Assembly: GCF_004135975.1 (NCBI RefSeq)
Contig: NZ_CP026538.1
Location: forward strand, 3,782,001 to 3,846,000
Length of the DNA stretch: 64,000 nucleotides
Reading direction: 5' to 3'
Source of the DNA: Solidesulfovibrio carbinolicus
Lineage (GTDB): Bacteria > Desulfobacterota > Desulfovibrionia > Desulfovibrionales > Desulfovibrionaceae
The translations under genes and the position numbers were made by a program. The notes under the pieces are model-generated. The model was not told the origin of the DNA. It did not search any database and worked only from the letters and a program-made list of their open reading frames with translations. This document shows, piece after piece, positions 8,834 through 17,355 of the stretch (its first letter is position 1; each line of letters starts with the position of its first letter).

Positions 8834-8876
8834 TGGGGGGTCTGGGGGCCTCAGGCCCCCAGCCGCCAGCATTCTT
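8834..8876 (-). repeat. GC-rich palindromic repeat, family 1, copy 3
   Basis: This copy lies just past the minus-strand molybdopterin oxidoreductase gene. Read on the minus strand it ends with the same palindrome GGGGGCCTGAGGCCCCC and the tail AGACCCCCC, but the front block is degenerate (AATGCTGGCGGC). Together with the hairpins at 8636-8736 it fills the 263-bp intergenic space; no gene is seen there. Confidence 0.75.
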
Positions 8877-8883
8877 CCCCCTC

Positions 8884-10983
8884 CTACTCCTTCTCCACCT
8901 CACATAACAGCCCCCGCAGCTGGTACGAGCCGAAGGCCGGGTCGTAGGGCGGGCCGGCGCTCGTCAGCACGTTGGCGGCGGACTCCAGTTCGCCGAAGTT
9001 GCCCGGGCCGCGTTCCGGGAACCACCAGCCGTGGTCCAGGCTCGCCACGCCCTCCATGATGTCCGGCGTCACCCGCGCCCGCATGCGGACCTGCCCGCGC
9101 GGGCTTTTCACCCGCACCCAGTCGCCGTCAGCAATGCCGCGCGCCGCCGCCGTGGCCGGCCCAAGCTCGGCCAGGGGATCGGGACGCCGGGCGCGTAGAT
9201 GCGCGATCTGGCGGCCGTCGCTGTGGAAATACTCGCTGCGCCGCGCCCCGGTGGTCAGGATCAGCGGATAGTCGCAAGCCGTCTCGGGCGAGGCTTCCGG
9301 GCTTTCCGGCGGCGGCGCGTAGCTCGGCAGCGGATCGTAGCCCAACCGTGCCAACCCCTTGGAAAAAAGCTCCACCTTGCGCGTGGGCGTGCGAAAGCCT
9401 TTTTCGGCAAAGCGGCGGTAAGTCGGCGGCGGCATGACCATGCCGCCGCCGGCCAGCTCGGCGAAACTCACCCCGGCCGGCCGCAGCCGGGCGTCGAAGA
9501 TGTCGTGGAGCGGCTCGCCGGCCCCGGGCAGGCCCAGCCGGACGGCCAGATCGTCCAGCATGGCTTCGATCTGGCGGCACTGGCCGGTTTGAACCAGCTG
9601 GCGGTGGGCGAACACCGCACGCGGGGCCACCAGCGGCAGTTCGATGACGCCGTCCATCTCGGGCCACATGGCCGCCGGCAGCACGTAATCGGCCAGGGCG
9701 GCCGTGGGCGTCAGGAAATGGTCGGCCACGACCAAGAGCTCCAGGGCCTTGAGGCTTTCCAGCACCATCCGGGAGTCGGCCACCGTGGCCAGGGGATTGT
9801 TGCCGAAAAGCAGCAGCGCCCGAACCGGGTAAGGCTGCCCCGTGAGCATGGCCCTAAAAAGCGTGGGGATATGGGCCGAAGGCATGAACGCGCGGAAGCC
9901 GCCCAAAAGTTTGAAGCGCTCGGCCCCCAGCCGCAGCGCCTGGGCCTCGGCGGGAAGCGCCTGTCGCAGCACGGGATAGGCCCCGATGAGCTCGGTCCCG
10001 AACACGTCGCCGCCCGGAATGTCGAGATTGCCGGTCAGCCCCCGCAGCACGGCCACGGCCCGCACGGTCTGCAGGCAGTTGGGGTTCTGCTCCAGGGACA
10101 CGCCCCAATCAAGAATGGAGGGCTTGTCCAGGGCGTAGCGCCGGGCCGCCTCCAGCATCAGCGCCGCCGGCACGCCGGTGCGTTCCTCGGTCCAAGCCGG
10201 CGTGCAATGGGCCACCGCCGCCCACAGTTCGTCAAAGCCCAAGGTATGGGCGGCGACGAACTCCCGGTCGTACCAGCCTTCCTCGATGATGGCCCGGGCC
10301 ATGCCGAGCGCCAGCGCCGCGTCGGTTCCCGGGCGGATGGGCAGCCACAGGTCGCAGCGCCGGGCCGTTTCGCTGCGCCTGGGGTCCACGGCGATGCCGC
10401 GCGCCCCGGCGGCCAGGGCCTTTTTGACCGGAAAAGCCAGTTCGCCGTCCGGCCCCGAAACCAGCGGATTGTGGCCCCAAAAAAGGATCGTGCGCGGCGG
10501 CGTGTCGCCATAGTAATCCCCGACCACGAAGCCGCCGTAGGTGAGATTGGAGACCGTGATGCGCGGAATGAAGCAGTTGGCCAGCCCCGGCTCGTACCAG
10601 TTGGGCGTGCCGAAGCTGTTGGCGAAACGGATGACGTGGAAATAGTGCGGCCGGCCCGTGCCCTGCCCCAGGGCCACGCTGTGGGGGCCGGACTCCCGAC
10701 GAAACGCGTCGAGCCGCCCGGCAATGGCCGCCATCACCTCGTCCCAGGAGACCGGCTCGAAACAGCCCTGCCCGCGCTCGCCCACACGCTTCAGCGGCAC
10801 GGTCAGCCGGTCGGGATGAGCCATCATGGCCGGCGCGGACAGCCCCTTGACGCACATGCGGCCCAAATTAAACGGCGAACCAGCCCTGGGCCGCACCCGG
10901 ACAACCCTCCCGCCGTCCACCGTCACCCAAGCCGCGCAGCCGCCATGGCAGCCCCGGCAGATGCCGGGGTGGTTAGTGGGCAT
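8884..10983 (-). CDS. Molybdopterin-dependent oxidoreductase, DMSO-reductase family
   Basis: The 699-aa protein begins with a [4Fe-4S] site (C-x2-C-x3-C in GICRGCHGGC at residues 9-16, and RMCVKG near 43). It then has the bis-MGD-binding domains, with a likely Mo-ligand Cys in LANCFIPRIT and a C-terminal molydopterin dinucleotide-binding domain (TTGARRSEYFHSD). There is no twin-arginine signal, so it should be cytoplasmic. No Fe-S electron-transfer or membrane-anchor subunit is adjacent, so its partner is unknown. The family includes thiosulfate/polysulfide reductases, formate dehydrogenases and acetylene hydratase; the substrate cannot be assigned. Confidence 0.88.
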   Translation of the reverse strand: MPTNHPGICRGCHGGCAAWVTVDGGRVVRVRPRAGSPFNLGRMCVKGLSAPAMMAHPDRLTVPLKRVGERGQGCFEPVSWDEVMAAIAGRLDAFRRESGPHSVALGQGTGRPHYFHVIRFANSFGTPNWYEPGLANCFIPRITVSNLTYGGFVVGDYYGDTPPRTILFWGHNPLVSGPDGELAFPVKKALAAGARGIAVDPRRSETARRCDLWLPIRPGTDAALALGMARAIIEEGWYDREFVAAHTLGFDELWAAVAHCTPAWTEERTGVPAALMLEAARRYALDKPSILDWGVSLEQNPNCLQTVRAVAVLRGLTGNLDIPGGDVFGTELIGAYPVLRQALPAEAQALRLGAERFKLLGGFRAFMPSAHIPTLFRAMLTGQPYPVRALLLFGNNPLATVADSRMVLESLKALELLVVADHFLTPTAALADYVLPAAMWPEMDGVIELPLVAPRAVFAHRQLVQTGQCRQIEAMLDDLAVRLGLPGAGEPLHDIFDARLRPAGVSFAELAGGGMVMPPPTYRRFAEKGFRTPTRKVELFSKGLARLGYDPLPSYAPPPESPEASPETACDYPLILTTGARRSEYFHSDGRQIAHLRARRPDPLAELGPATAAARGIADGDWVRVKSPRGQVRMRARVTPDIMEGVASLDHGWWFPERGPGNFGELESAANVLTSAGPPYDPAFGSYQLRGLLCEVEKE

Positions 10984-11020
10984 GGGGGTGGAAGTGGGGG
11001 TGGGAAGAGAGGGAAGAGAA

Positions 11021-11062
11021 GATGCCTCCGGCGGCTGGGGGCCTGAGGCCCCCAGACCCCCC
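11021..11062 (+). repeat. GC-rich palindromic repeat, family 1, copy 4
   Basis: A purine-rich tract (GGGAAGAGAAGATGCCTCC) leads into the common block and the palindrome GGGGGCCTGAGGCCCCC, ending AGACCCCCC. It lies between the start of the molybdopterin enzyme gene and the stop of the DUF1772 gene, both minus strand, and so is oriented opposite to the gene it follows. Confidence 0.8.
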
Positions 11063-11082
11063 GTATGGAGAGAGGGGGAGCA

Positions 11083-11508
11083 TCAGAGGGCCGCGAAAAA
11101 GCAGATCACCGCAAAAAGGCCCAGGCCGGTGCGGATGGCGTGGAGCAGGTTCCACTTCTCCAAAAGCGCCCGGGTGGCGGCGTCGGCCGTGTCCGGGTCG
11201 GCGGCCGTCAGCTGCCGGTTGACCGGCATGATGAAGCGGTAGGTGACGACCCAGTTGGCGATGGAAAAAAGCGCCCCCGTGACGAAAAGCGCCTTGCCGG
11301 CCCAGTAGGCGGCCAGCAGGCCAAAGAAAAAACCGCCCACGGCCAGACTGGCCTGCATACGGTAGGCGCGCGGATAGCTCGCCTGCCACTGGGCCAGCAT
11401 CTCGCCGTCCAGCAGCCCGCGCCGGGCCGGGTGTTCCACAAGGTTGATGTACAGGGCCGCGCCGGTAAACGCGGCCATGAGCGCCAGAGCGATAGCGCCA
11501 AATTCCAT
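11083..11508 (-). CDS. DUF1772 (anthrone-oxygenase-like) membrane protein
   Basis: The 141-aa protein has about four membrane helices. It begins MEFGAIALALMAAFTGAALY and has conserved NLVEHPAR and WNLLHAIRTGLGL stretches typical of DUF1772 proteins. The biochemical role is mostly unknown; some fungal homologues are anthrone oxygenases. Its ATG lies 3 bp past the stop of the upstream aminotransferase gene, with a GAGG site, so it is co-transcribed with the deoxysugar operon, although nothing ties it to that pathway. Confidence 0.75.
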   Translation of the reverse strand: MEFGAIALALMAAFTGAALYINLVEHPARRGLLDGEMLAQWQASYPRAYRMQASLAVGGFFFGLLAAYWAGKALFVTGALFSIANWVVTYRFIMPVNRQLTAADPDTADAATRALLEKWNLLHAIRTGLGLFAVICFFAAL

Positions 11509-11511
11509 GGG

Positions 11512-12633
11512 TTACCTCGTTTGGCCGTCCACCTCGGCCAGGGTGTCGATAAGCGCGGCGATGGCAAAATCCTGCTCGGCGTCGGTGAGCGACGGATACA
11601 TGGGCAGGGAGAATATCTCCCTGGCCGCTCGCTCGGTGTGGGGCAGGTCGCCTTCCTTGTAGCCCAGATGCGCGTAGCCCGTCATGGTGTGGATGGGCCA
11701 GGGGTAGCTGATGTTGAGGTTGACCTCGCGGGCCCTCAGGCCAGCCAGGACGGCGTCGCGCTTGGGGTGGCGGGCGACGTAGAGATAATAGGCGTGGTCG
11801 TTGCCCGGGGCGGTCACCGGCAGGGTCAGGGACGTGCCGGCCAGGGCGGCGTCGTAGCGGGCGGCCAACTGCCGGCGGCGGGCGATGTAGGCCGGCAGAT
11901 GCTTGAGCTTGCCGCGCAGGATGGCGGCGTGGACCTCGTCCAGCCGGCTGTTGAACCCGTGCTCCAGGGCGTAATAGGTCTTTTCCATGCCGTAGAAGCG
12001 CAGCTTTTTGAGCTTGGCCGCCACGTCGTCGCGGTCGGTCAGCACCATGCCGCCGTCGCCGTAGGTCCCCAGAATCTTGGTGGGATAAAAGGAAAAGGCG
12101 GCCGCGTCGGCCAGAGCGCCGCAGATCCGGCCATGCCGGGCCGCGCCGTGGGACTGGGCGCAGTCCTCGACCACCAACAGCCCGTGGCGCTCGGCCACGG
12201 CGGCCACGGCCTCCATGTCCACGCACTGGCCAAAAAGATGCACCGCCACGATGGCCCGGGTGCGCGGCGTCACGGCCGTTTCCAGCAGCGCCGCGTCCAT
12301 GAGGTAGGTGGCCGGGTCGATGTCGACGAAGCGTGGCACGCCGCCGGCGCTGGCGATGGCCGAGACCGTGGGCACGGCGGTGTTGGAGACGGTCAGCACC
12401 TCGTCGCCCGGCTGAAGCCCCACGGCCAGCAAAGCCAGCATGACGGCATTGGTGCCGTTGTCCACGCCCACGCCGTGGGCCGCGCCGCAGTAGGCGGCGA
12501 ACTCCTGTTCGAAAGCCGCGACATTGGGGCCGAGGATGAGCTTGCCCGAAGCCAGCACCTCTTCCACCGCCGCCATGATCTCGGCCTTTTCTTCCCGATA
12601 CTCTTCCAAATAGCCCCAAACATTAACCGCCAT
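11512..12633 (-). CDS. DegT/DnrJ/EryC1 sugar aminotransferase
   Basis: The 373-aa protein starts at the ATG at 12633 with AAGGAG. It is a PLP-dependent NDP-ketosugar aminotransferase: GVDNGTNAVMLALLAVGL near residue 55, VEDCAQSHGA around 160, and the PLP lysine in SFYPTKILGTYGDGG near 185. Homologues such as FdtB and QdtB aminate the C3 keto group of dTDP-3-keto-6-deoxyhexoses made by FdtA/QdtA-type isomerases; such an isomerase is encoded upstream in this operon, which supports a C3-amino sugar. Confidence 0.9.
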   Translation of the reverse strand: MAVNVWGYLEEYREEKAEIMAAVEEVLASGKLILGPNVAAFEQEFAAYCGAAHGVGVDNGTNAVMLALLAVGLQPGDEVLTVSNTAVPTVSAIASAGGVPRFVDIDPATYLMDAALLETAVTPRTRAIVAVHLFGQCVDMEAVAAVAERHGLLVVEDCAQSHGAARHGRICGALADAAAFSFYPTKILGTYGDGGMVLTDRDDVAAKLKKLRFYGMEKTYYALEHGFNSRLDEVHAAILRGKLKHLPAYIARRRQLAARYDAALAGTSLTLPVTAPGNDHAYYLYVARHPKRDAVLAGLRAREVNLNISYPWPIHTMTGYAHLGYKEGDLPHTERAAREIFSLPMYPSLTDAEQDFAIAALIDTLAEVDGQTR

Positions 12634-12655
12634 CCCATCACTCCTTGTTCCCCCT

Positions 12656-12702
12656 ATTGGGGGGTCCGGGGGCCTCAGGCCCCCGGCCGCCGGAGGCATC
12701 TT
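12656..12702 (-). repeat. GC-rich palindromic repeat, family 1, copy 5
   Basis: On the minus strand a purine-rich lead (AAGAAGAATAAGATGCCTCC) enters the common block, then GGGGGCCTGAGGCCCCC and GGACCCCCC. It sits 12 bp after the oxidoreductase stop and 23 bp before the aminotransferase start, inside the deoxysugar gene run, and may divide it into two transcripts. Confidence 0.8.
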
Positions 12703-12714
12703 ATTCTTCTTGTA

Positions 12715-13647
12715 TTACTCACTCAACCGCGCCCGAACCCTGGCGTCGGCAATGAGCGCCGCCGCCAGGGCGGGGTCGTGGCCGTGGGCCATGGCCGTGA
12801 GCGCGCGGGTAAAAAAGCGGGCAAAGGCGTCGGCCGGCGGGATGATCTCCACCAAGCAGCCCGTGGGCGTATTGCAGGCCAGTTCCAGGGCGGCTCCGGG
12901 CGGCGGGGTGAAGACCCGGTCCAGGGAGGCGGCCAGATTGGGGCCGAGCACGTCCAGGCGGTTGGCGTAGCCGGTGTCGAAGCCGAAGGTTCCGGTGAAG
13001 CTGCGCCCGCCGGGGTAGGTCATCTGGCAGACGAAGGCGGTGTCGACTTCCGGGCCGCGCGAAAGGATTTGGCAGGCCACGGTGTCCGGCTGGCAGCCGA
13101 AGAGCACCCGGCCGGGGCTGGCGGCATAGGCCCCGAGGTCGGACAGCGCCCCGCCGCCCAGGGCGGCGACGTGGCGGAAGTTGCCCGGCGGCAGGGGCGG
13201 AAAGGAAAAGACGGCGGAAGCGCGCGCGGGGGCCGAGCCGGCGGCGGCGAAGGCGGCCATGAGGGCTTCGATGCCCGGGTGGTCGGCCCAGACCGTGGCC
13301 TCGGCCAGGGTGAGGTTCTTTTTGGCGGCCAGGGCGGCGGCGGCCTCGGCCTCGGCCAGGGTCAGGAAGGCCGGCTTGTCCACCACGACGTGGCGGCCGG
13401 ATTCCAGGGCGGCCAGGACCAAGGCGGCGTGGCGGCTGTTTTCGGTGGTGACGTAGACGGCCTGGGCCGGACTGTGGGCCAGGGCGGCCTTGGCGTCGTC
13501 GCGCCAGGTGACGTCCAGCCCGGGCGGCAGGGCCGGCCGGCGGCCGCTGCGGGAGACGATCTCGACCCCGGCCAGGCCCAGGGCGGACAGGTTCGGGGCC
13601 ACCCGGCGGGCGAAAATATCGGACGCGCCGAAAACAAGGAGCTTCAC
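12715..13647 (-). CDS. Gfo/Idh/MocA-family NAD(P)-dependent sugar oxidoreductase
   Basis: The start is the GTG at 13647, whose GTGA overlaps the stop of the upstream dehydratase gene; the product is 310 aa. The N-terminal Rossmann fold begins KLLVFGASDIFAR, and the catalytic lysine region reads HVVVDKPAFLTLAEAE (EKP-like, here DKP). In deoxysugar pathways such enzymes (TylC1/UrdS type) reduce the 3-keto group left by the 2,3-dehydratase, so it is probably the NDP-hexose C3-ketoreductase of this operon. Its coupling to the dehydratase gene supports that. Confidence 0.85.
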   Translation of the reverse strand: MKLLVFGASDIFARRVAPNLSALGLAGVEIVSRSGRRPALPPGLDVTWRDDAKAALAHSPAQAVYVTTENSRHAALVLAALESGRHVVVDKPAFLTLAEAEAAAALAAKKNLTLAEATVWADHPGIEALMAAFAAAGSAPARASAVFSFPPLPPGNFRHVAALGGGALSDLGAYAASPGRVLFGCQPDTVACQILSRGPEVDTAFVCQMTYPGGRSFTGTFGFDTGYANRLDVLGPNLAASLDRVFTPPPGAALELACNTPTGCLVEIIPPADAFARFFTRALTAMAHGHDPALAAALIADARVRARLSE

Positions 13648-15062
13648 GGCAGGGTCTCCAGCAGGCCCAGGCAGGCCATGAGGTTTCGGGCTTCGATGTT
13701 GACGTGGCCGTGGCGGGCCATGCGCCACAATTGCCCCAGCGTCATCCAGGCGTAGTGGTCCGGCAGGTCCAGAGACCTTCCGGGCGGCAGCTCCACCACC
13801 ATGTAGCGGTTCTGGAAATGGTGGAAGCGCCCGCCCTCCTCGGACTGCACGGCGTCGTAGCGCACGATGGCCCGGCCGGGTTCAAGGAAATGGGCCAACA
13901 GCGGCGGGGCGCAGGCCCGGCAGGCCCGGGCGACCACTTCGGAACAGGCGACGGTCGGCCCGATCTCCATGCCGTCGCGGTTGCCGGGTTCCAGGCTTCC
14001 CCGGGCCAGGAAATGGAGTACGCCGCCGTGGCGCTGGCACAAGAAGCCGACCAGCCCCTGGCCGTCGTGGTGAAGCAAGGGCTGGGACCAGTTGGTGGCC
14101 TCACGGGTGTGGGCCTGCACGTCCACGCCGATGACGGAAAAATACAGGCCCGTTTCGTGGCGGATTTCCGTGTCGGTCACGGTCCAGCCGCGCAGCCGAT
14201 CCAAATCCAGGGAAGAAACGCGCATGTCGTGGCGGGCCTTGCCGGCCGTGAGCCAGGCCATGAGTTCGTCCATGGTATGGCGTTCCTTGTCCGAGCGGCA
14301 AAAGGACAGATAGACGTCGAGGCCAAAGCCGCCCACGTCGTGGATCAATCCGTAATCCGGCCCTTCGTCGGGATCGGCCAGGGGAATAAGCGACACCACG
14401 GTGCGGGCGTCCATGTTGACGATGTTGTCGTGGTGCAAAAGGGCCTTGATCTGGCCCAGGGTGAGCCAGCGGAAATCCTCGTGCTCGGGCACGGGGCCGT
14501 CCACGGCGACGACCATGTTGCGGTTGCGCTTGCGCAAAAACCGCGCCCCCTGTTCAGGCTGGAGCTGGTCCAGGAGCACCCTGGCCCGGCCGGGCTCGGT
14601 GAAATATTCGAGGTAGCGCGGCGTGGCTCCGGCATGGACCCGGGAATAGTTGCTGTGGGTGGCCTGGACCGTGGGCGAAAGCTGGAGGATGTTGACGTTG
14701 CCGGGCTCCATCTTGGCCTGCATGAGAAAATGGAGCACGCCGTCGATCTCCCGGGCGAGAAGCCCCAGGATGCCCACCTCGGGCTGGTTGATGATGGGCT
14801 GGTCCCAGGATGCCACCGGGCCGAAACCGGTTTGCGCCCGAAGTCCTTCGATGGCGAAAAACCGTCCCGAGCGGTGCATCAGCCGCATGGGATTTGGCGC
14901 GTAATGCCACTGGGAAAGGGCGGTCAGCGGGGCGCGACGCACTTCGAAGCGGCTGCGGTCCTTGGCGTTAAACCAGTCCAGGACGGCGGCCACGTCCGGC
15001 AATTCCCCGGCCAGAGCCCGGCTGGAACGCAGAAAGGCCAGACGGACGGCAGCGGTGCTCAT
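13644..15062 (-). CDS. NDP-hexose 2,3-dehydratase family protein
   Basis: The 472-aa protein is built of two similar halves, each with a PIINQPEVGILGLL/PLLHHDGQGLVGFL-type segment, then GVLHFL, EPGN, GPTV and a FHHFQNRYMVV-like block. This is the internal duplication seen in EvaA/TylX3-type NDP-4-keto-6-deoxyhexose 2,3-dehydratases, which remove the C2 hydroxyl. The family is best known from antibiotic 2,6-dideoxysugars; here it sits in a bacterial surface-glycan-like operon. Its start overlaps the upstream isomerase gene (ATGA) and its stop overlaps the downstream reductase gene (GTGA). Confidence 0.88.
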   Translation of the reverse strand: MSTAAVRLAFLRSSRALAGELPDVAAVLDWFNAKDRSRFEVRRAPLTALSQWHYAPNPMRLMHRSGRFFAIEGLRAQTGFGPVASWDQPIINQPEVGILGLLAREIDGVLHFLMQAKMEPGNVNILQLSPTVQATHSNYSRVHAGATPRYLEYFTEPGRARVLLDQLQPEQGARFLRKRNRNMVVAVDGPVPEHEDFRWLTLGQIKALLHHDNIVNMDARTVVSLIPLADPDEGPDYGLIHDVGGFGLDVYLSFCRSDKERHTMDELMAWLTAGKARHDMRVSSLDLDRLRGWTVTDTEIRHETGLYFSVIGVDVQAHTREATNWSQPLLHHDGQGLVGFLCQRHGGVLHFLARGSLEPGNRDGMEIGPTVACSEVVARACRACAPPLLAHFLEPGRAIVRYDAVQSEEGGRFHHFQNRYMVVELPPGRSLDLPDHYAWMTLGQLWRMARHGHVNIEARNLMACLGLLETLP

Positions 15063-15469
15063 GGCTGGGCAACCGCCTCCAGAAAGGCTTCGTAACTACG
15101 GATGGAGCGGCTCATGTCGTAGTGGGTGCTGGCCAGCACCAGGCAGACGGCTCCGGGCGCGATGTCGCGGATGTCGATAAAGACCATGGCCGGGATGAAA
15201 AGCCCCTGGGCCGGATCGGCCAGACGCACGGACATCCGGTCGCGGCCGTCGGTGAGGTCCAGGCGAAGCGAACCCGATACGCAGACCACGAGTTGGTCGG
15301 TGTCGCGGTGGGCGTGGCCGCCGCGCTCGGCCGTCATGCCGTGCATGTAAAAGACCCGGCGGATGGGAAAAGGCACGGTCTGCCCGGCCTCGACCACGGA
15401 CAGCCAGCCCCGGTCGTCGCCGACGGAAGGTACGGCCATAGGCCGCACCCGGCCAAGGGGCCCTACCAT
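15059..15469 (-). CDS. FdtA/QdtA-like NDP-4-keto-6-deoxyhexose 3,4-ketoisomerase (cupin)
   Basis: The 136-aa cupin has the family signature VFYMHGM and RGGHAHRDTDQLVVCVSGS with the catalytic His residues of 3,4-ketoisomerases (FdtA, QdtA, WxcM C-terminal domain). It would convert the 4-keto to a 3-keto sugar, the substrate for the C3 aminotransferase encoded downstream. The ATG at 15469 has GGGAGG upstream; it overlaps the glycosyltransferase gene by 7 bp and the dehydratase gene by 4 bp. Confidence 0.87.
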   Translation of the reverse strand: MVGPLGRVRPMAVPSVGDDRGWLSVVEAGQTVPFPIRRVFYMHGMTAERGGHAHRDTDQLVVCVSGSLRLDLTDGRDRMSVRLADPAQGLFIPAMVFIDIRDIAPGAVCLVLASTHYDMSRSIRSYEAFLEAVAQP

Positions 15470-16437
15470 CGGCGCGCCTCCCGGGTCGGGGTCAGGCCGC
15501 CGCCGTGGACTTCGCGCACCACGAACTGCGGGGCGCGGTTGGCCTCAAGCAGCCCCCGGCCGACGTATTCGCCCAGAAGCCCGAGCATGACGAGCTGGAT
15601 GCCGGCGAAAATAACCACCGTGACGTACAGCGTAGTCCAGCCCGTGGGCACGTCCACGCCAAGGAGCTTCTCCAGCAGGCTCCACACGGCCATGAGCAGC
15701 CCGAAGGCGCTGACGCCAAGGCCCAGCACGGCGGACAGGCGCAGGGGGGCCACGGAGAAATTGACGAACATGGTCAGCCACAACCGGATGAGCTTCCACA
15801 GGGTGTAGCCCGAACGGCCGGCCCGGCGGGGACAGTGCTCCACCTCGATCTGGGCGATGTTGTCGGTGACCCGCAGGATCAGACCGTCCACATAGGGAGA
15901 GGGGCCGGCGTAGGCGATGATGCGCTCGACCAGGAACCGGGACAGGCACTTGAAGCTTGAAAGATAGAGATGGCGCGGCTTGCCGAGCAGCCAAGTGGCC
16001 ACCAGATCGTTGAACGCGCTGCCCCAGTTGCGCAGGGCGTTATGGCATTTTTCGCGAAAAGCGCCGTACACCACATCAAAGCCGCCGGCCACGGCGGCGT
16101 CCACCAGCCGGGCCGCCTCGTGGGGCGGATTTTGGAAATCATCGTCCATGACCACGACATAGTCGCCGCCGGACTGGCACAGCCCGGCCATGACCGCGCC
16201 ATGCTCGCCGAAATTGCGGGCCAGGCGCAGATAGGTGACGCGTCCGGGATGGCGCTCGCAACAGGCCAGGCATTCCCGGTGGCTGCCGTCGCGGCTGCCG
16301 TCGTTGACCAGCACCACGTCGGTTTGGGGCAGCGGCGGCTCGGCGATCAGGGCATCCACCAGCCGGCCGATGGACTGTTCGGCGTTGTAGACCGGGATGA
16401 CGATGGTCAGCGTGGGCGATGATACGGCTTGGCTCAT
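15463..16437 (-). CDS. Family 2 glycosyltransferase of the polyprenyl-phosphate type
   Basis: The 324-aa protein has an N-terminal GT-A domain: VIPVYNAEQSIGRL, VNDGSRDGS, FGEHGAVMAGL and the metal-binding MDDDFQNPP near residue 100. Two membrane helices follow near the C-terminus (about 232-255 and 268-290), ending GEYVGR. This is the DPM1/ArnC/GtrB layout, where a sugar is transferred to undecaprenyl phosphate at the inner membrane. In this operon it probably loads the deoxy(amino)sugar onto the lipid carrier. It overlaps the methyltransferase gene by 4 bp. Confidence 0.9.
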   Translation of the reverse strand: MSQAVSSPTLTIVIPVYNAEQSIGRLVDALIAEPPLPQTDVVLVNDGSRDGSHRECLACCERHPGRVTYLRLARNFGEHGAVMAGLCQSGGDYVVVMDDDFQNPPHEAARLVDAAVAGGFDVVYGAFREKCHNALRNWGSAFNDLVATWLLGKPRHLYLSSFKCLSRFLVERIIAYAGPSPYVDGLILRVTDNIAQIEVEHCPRRAGRSGYTLWKLIRLWLTMFVNFSVAPLRLSAVLGLGVSAFGLLMAVWSLLEKLLGVDVPTGWTTLYVTVVIFAGIQLVMLGLLGEYVGRGLLEANRAPQFVVREVHGGGLTPTREARRW

Positions 16438-17228
16438 AACCCCTTGCCGGCGTTGCGTTGGAAGTTGCCGGAAACGCCCCGGCCGGGCTTGCGGGCCAGG
16501 GCGAAAACGGACAGGCCAAAGGGGAAGGCCAGGGCCTTGCCCACGATGGCGGCGTTTTCGAGACGCCGCACGGCGGCCAGGGCGGCGTTGAGCGGTCCGG
16601 GCAGCGGCGTCAGATCGGAGACCGGCTGGCAGTCAGGCCGACGACGCCGGCGGGCCAGGCGCACCAAGGCGGCGGCCGGAAATAAAAGCGTATTGGAATA
16701 GGACAAAATGTCCAGGGTAAAACCCGCCCCGGCGAGCATTTCCCGCACCTCGCCGGCCCGGTAGCGCCGCGCCACGCCCACGGCCCGGTCATGTTCGGCG
16801 TATAGCGCCTGGAAGGCCACGAGATTGAGAATAAGCGCCCCGCCCGGGGCCAGCACCCGATACAGCTCGGCAAAAGCGGCCGGCACGTCGCGGGGCGGCA
16901 CGTTGGCCAGCACGTCCAGGGAAAGCGCCACGTCAAAGGCGGCGTCGGCAAAGGGCAGGGTCACGGCCGAGGCCCGGACCAGGGGAAAATCGCCGCGCCC
17001 CCGGGCCAGGGACAGGGCCGTGGCCGACAGGTCGAGGCCCACGGGCTGCAAATCGGCGAAAATTTCCAGCACCTTGCCCGTGCCGCAGCCGGCGTCCAGG
17101 ACCCGGCCCGGGCCGGACACCAGCCCCCGGCAGCGGGCCAGCGCCCGGCAGACCTGATCGTGCAGCCCCAGATACCACCAGTGCCGTTCCTCGGCCTGGC
17201 GCATGGCGGCGTATTCGGCTTCCAGCAT
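16434..17228 (-). CDS. Class I SAM-dependent methyltransferase
   Basis: The 264-aa protein starts at the ATG at 17228; a GTG at 17240 is possible but its GAGG touches the codon. Motif I is VLDAGCGTGKVLE near residue 48 and the post-I acidic residue is in PVGLDLS. The N-terminal EERHWWYLGLHDQV is typical of sugar- or lipid-modifying methyltransferases that accompany glycosyltransferases. It is the first gene of the minus-strand operon, so it may methylate the sugar made here; that is inference. Confidence 0.82.
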   Translation of the reverse strand: MLEAEYAAMRQAEERHWWYLGLHDQVCRALARCRGLVSGPGRVLDAGCGTGKVLEIFADLQPVGLDLSATALSLARGRGDFPLVRASAVTLPFADAAFDVALSLDVLANVPPRDVPAAFAELYRVLAPGGALILNLVAFQALYAEHDRAVGVARRYRAGEVREMLAGAGFTLDILSYSNTLLFPAAALVRLARRRRRPDCQPVSDLTPLPGPLNAALAAVRRLENAAIVGKALAFPFGLSVFALARKPGRGVSGNFQRNAGKGL

Positions 17229-17355
17229 GGTCCAACGCACCTCGAAACATTCTCGAACCGTCCGGGCCGCAACGGCCGGGACGTGAAGGCTCTGTCTAGC
17301 GGTTTGCCCGAAAAAAATCTATTGCACCGGGAAGTCCCGCCGCAACGAGGCCCCC

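Noticed and set aside
11021-12702. Short ORFs starting MPPAAGGLRPPDPP at several family 1 repeats
   Set aside because: They are translations of the palindrome itself; in the copy at 36522 the frame stops after a few codons, so coding is not conserved.
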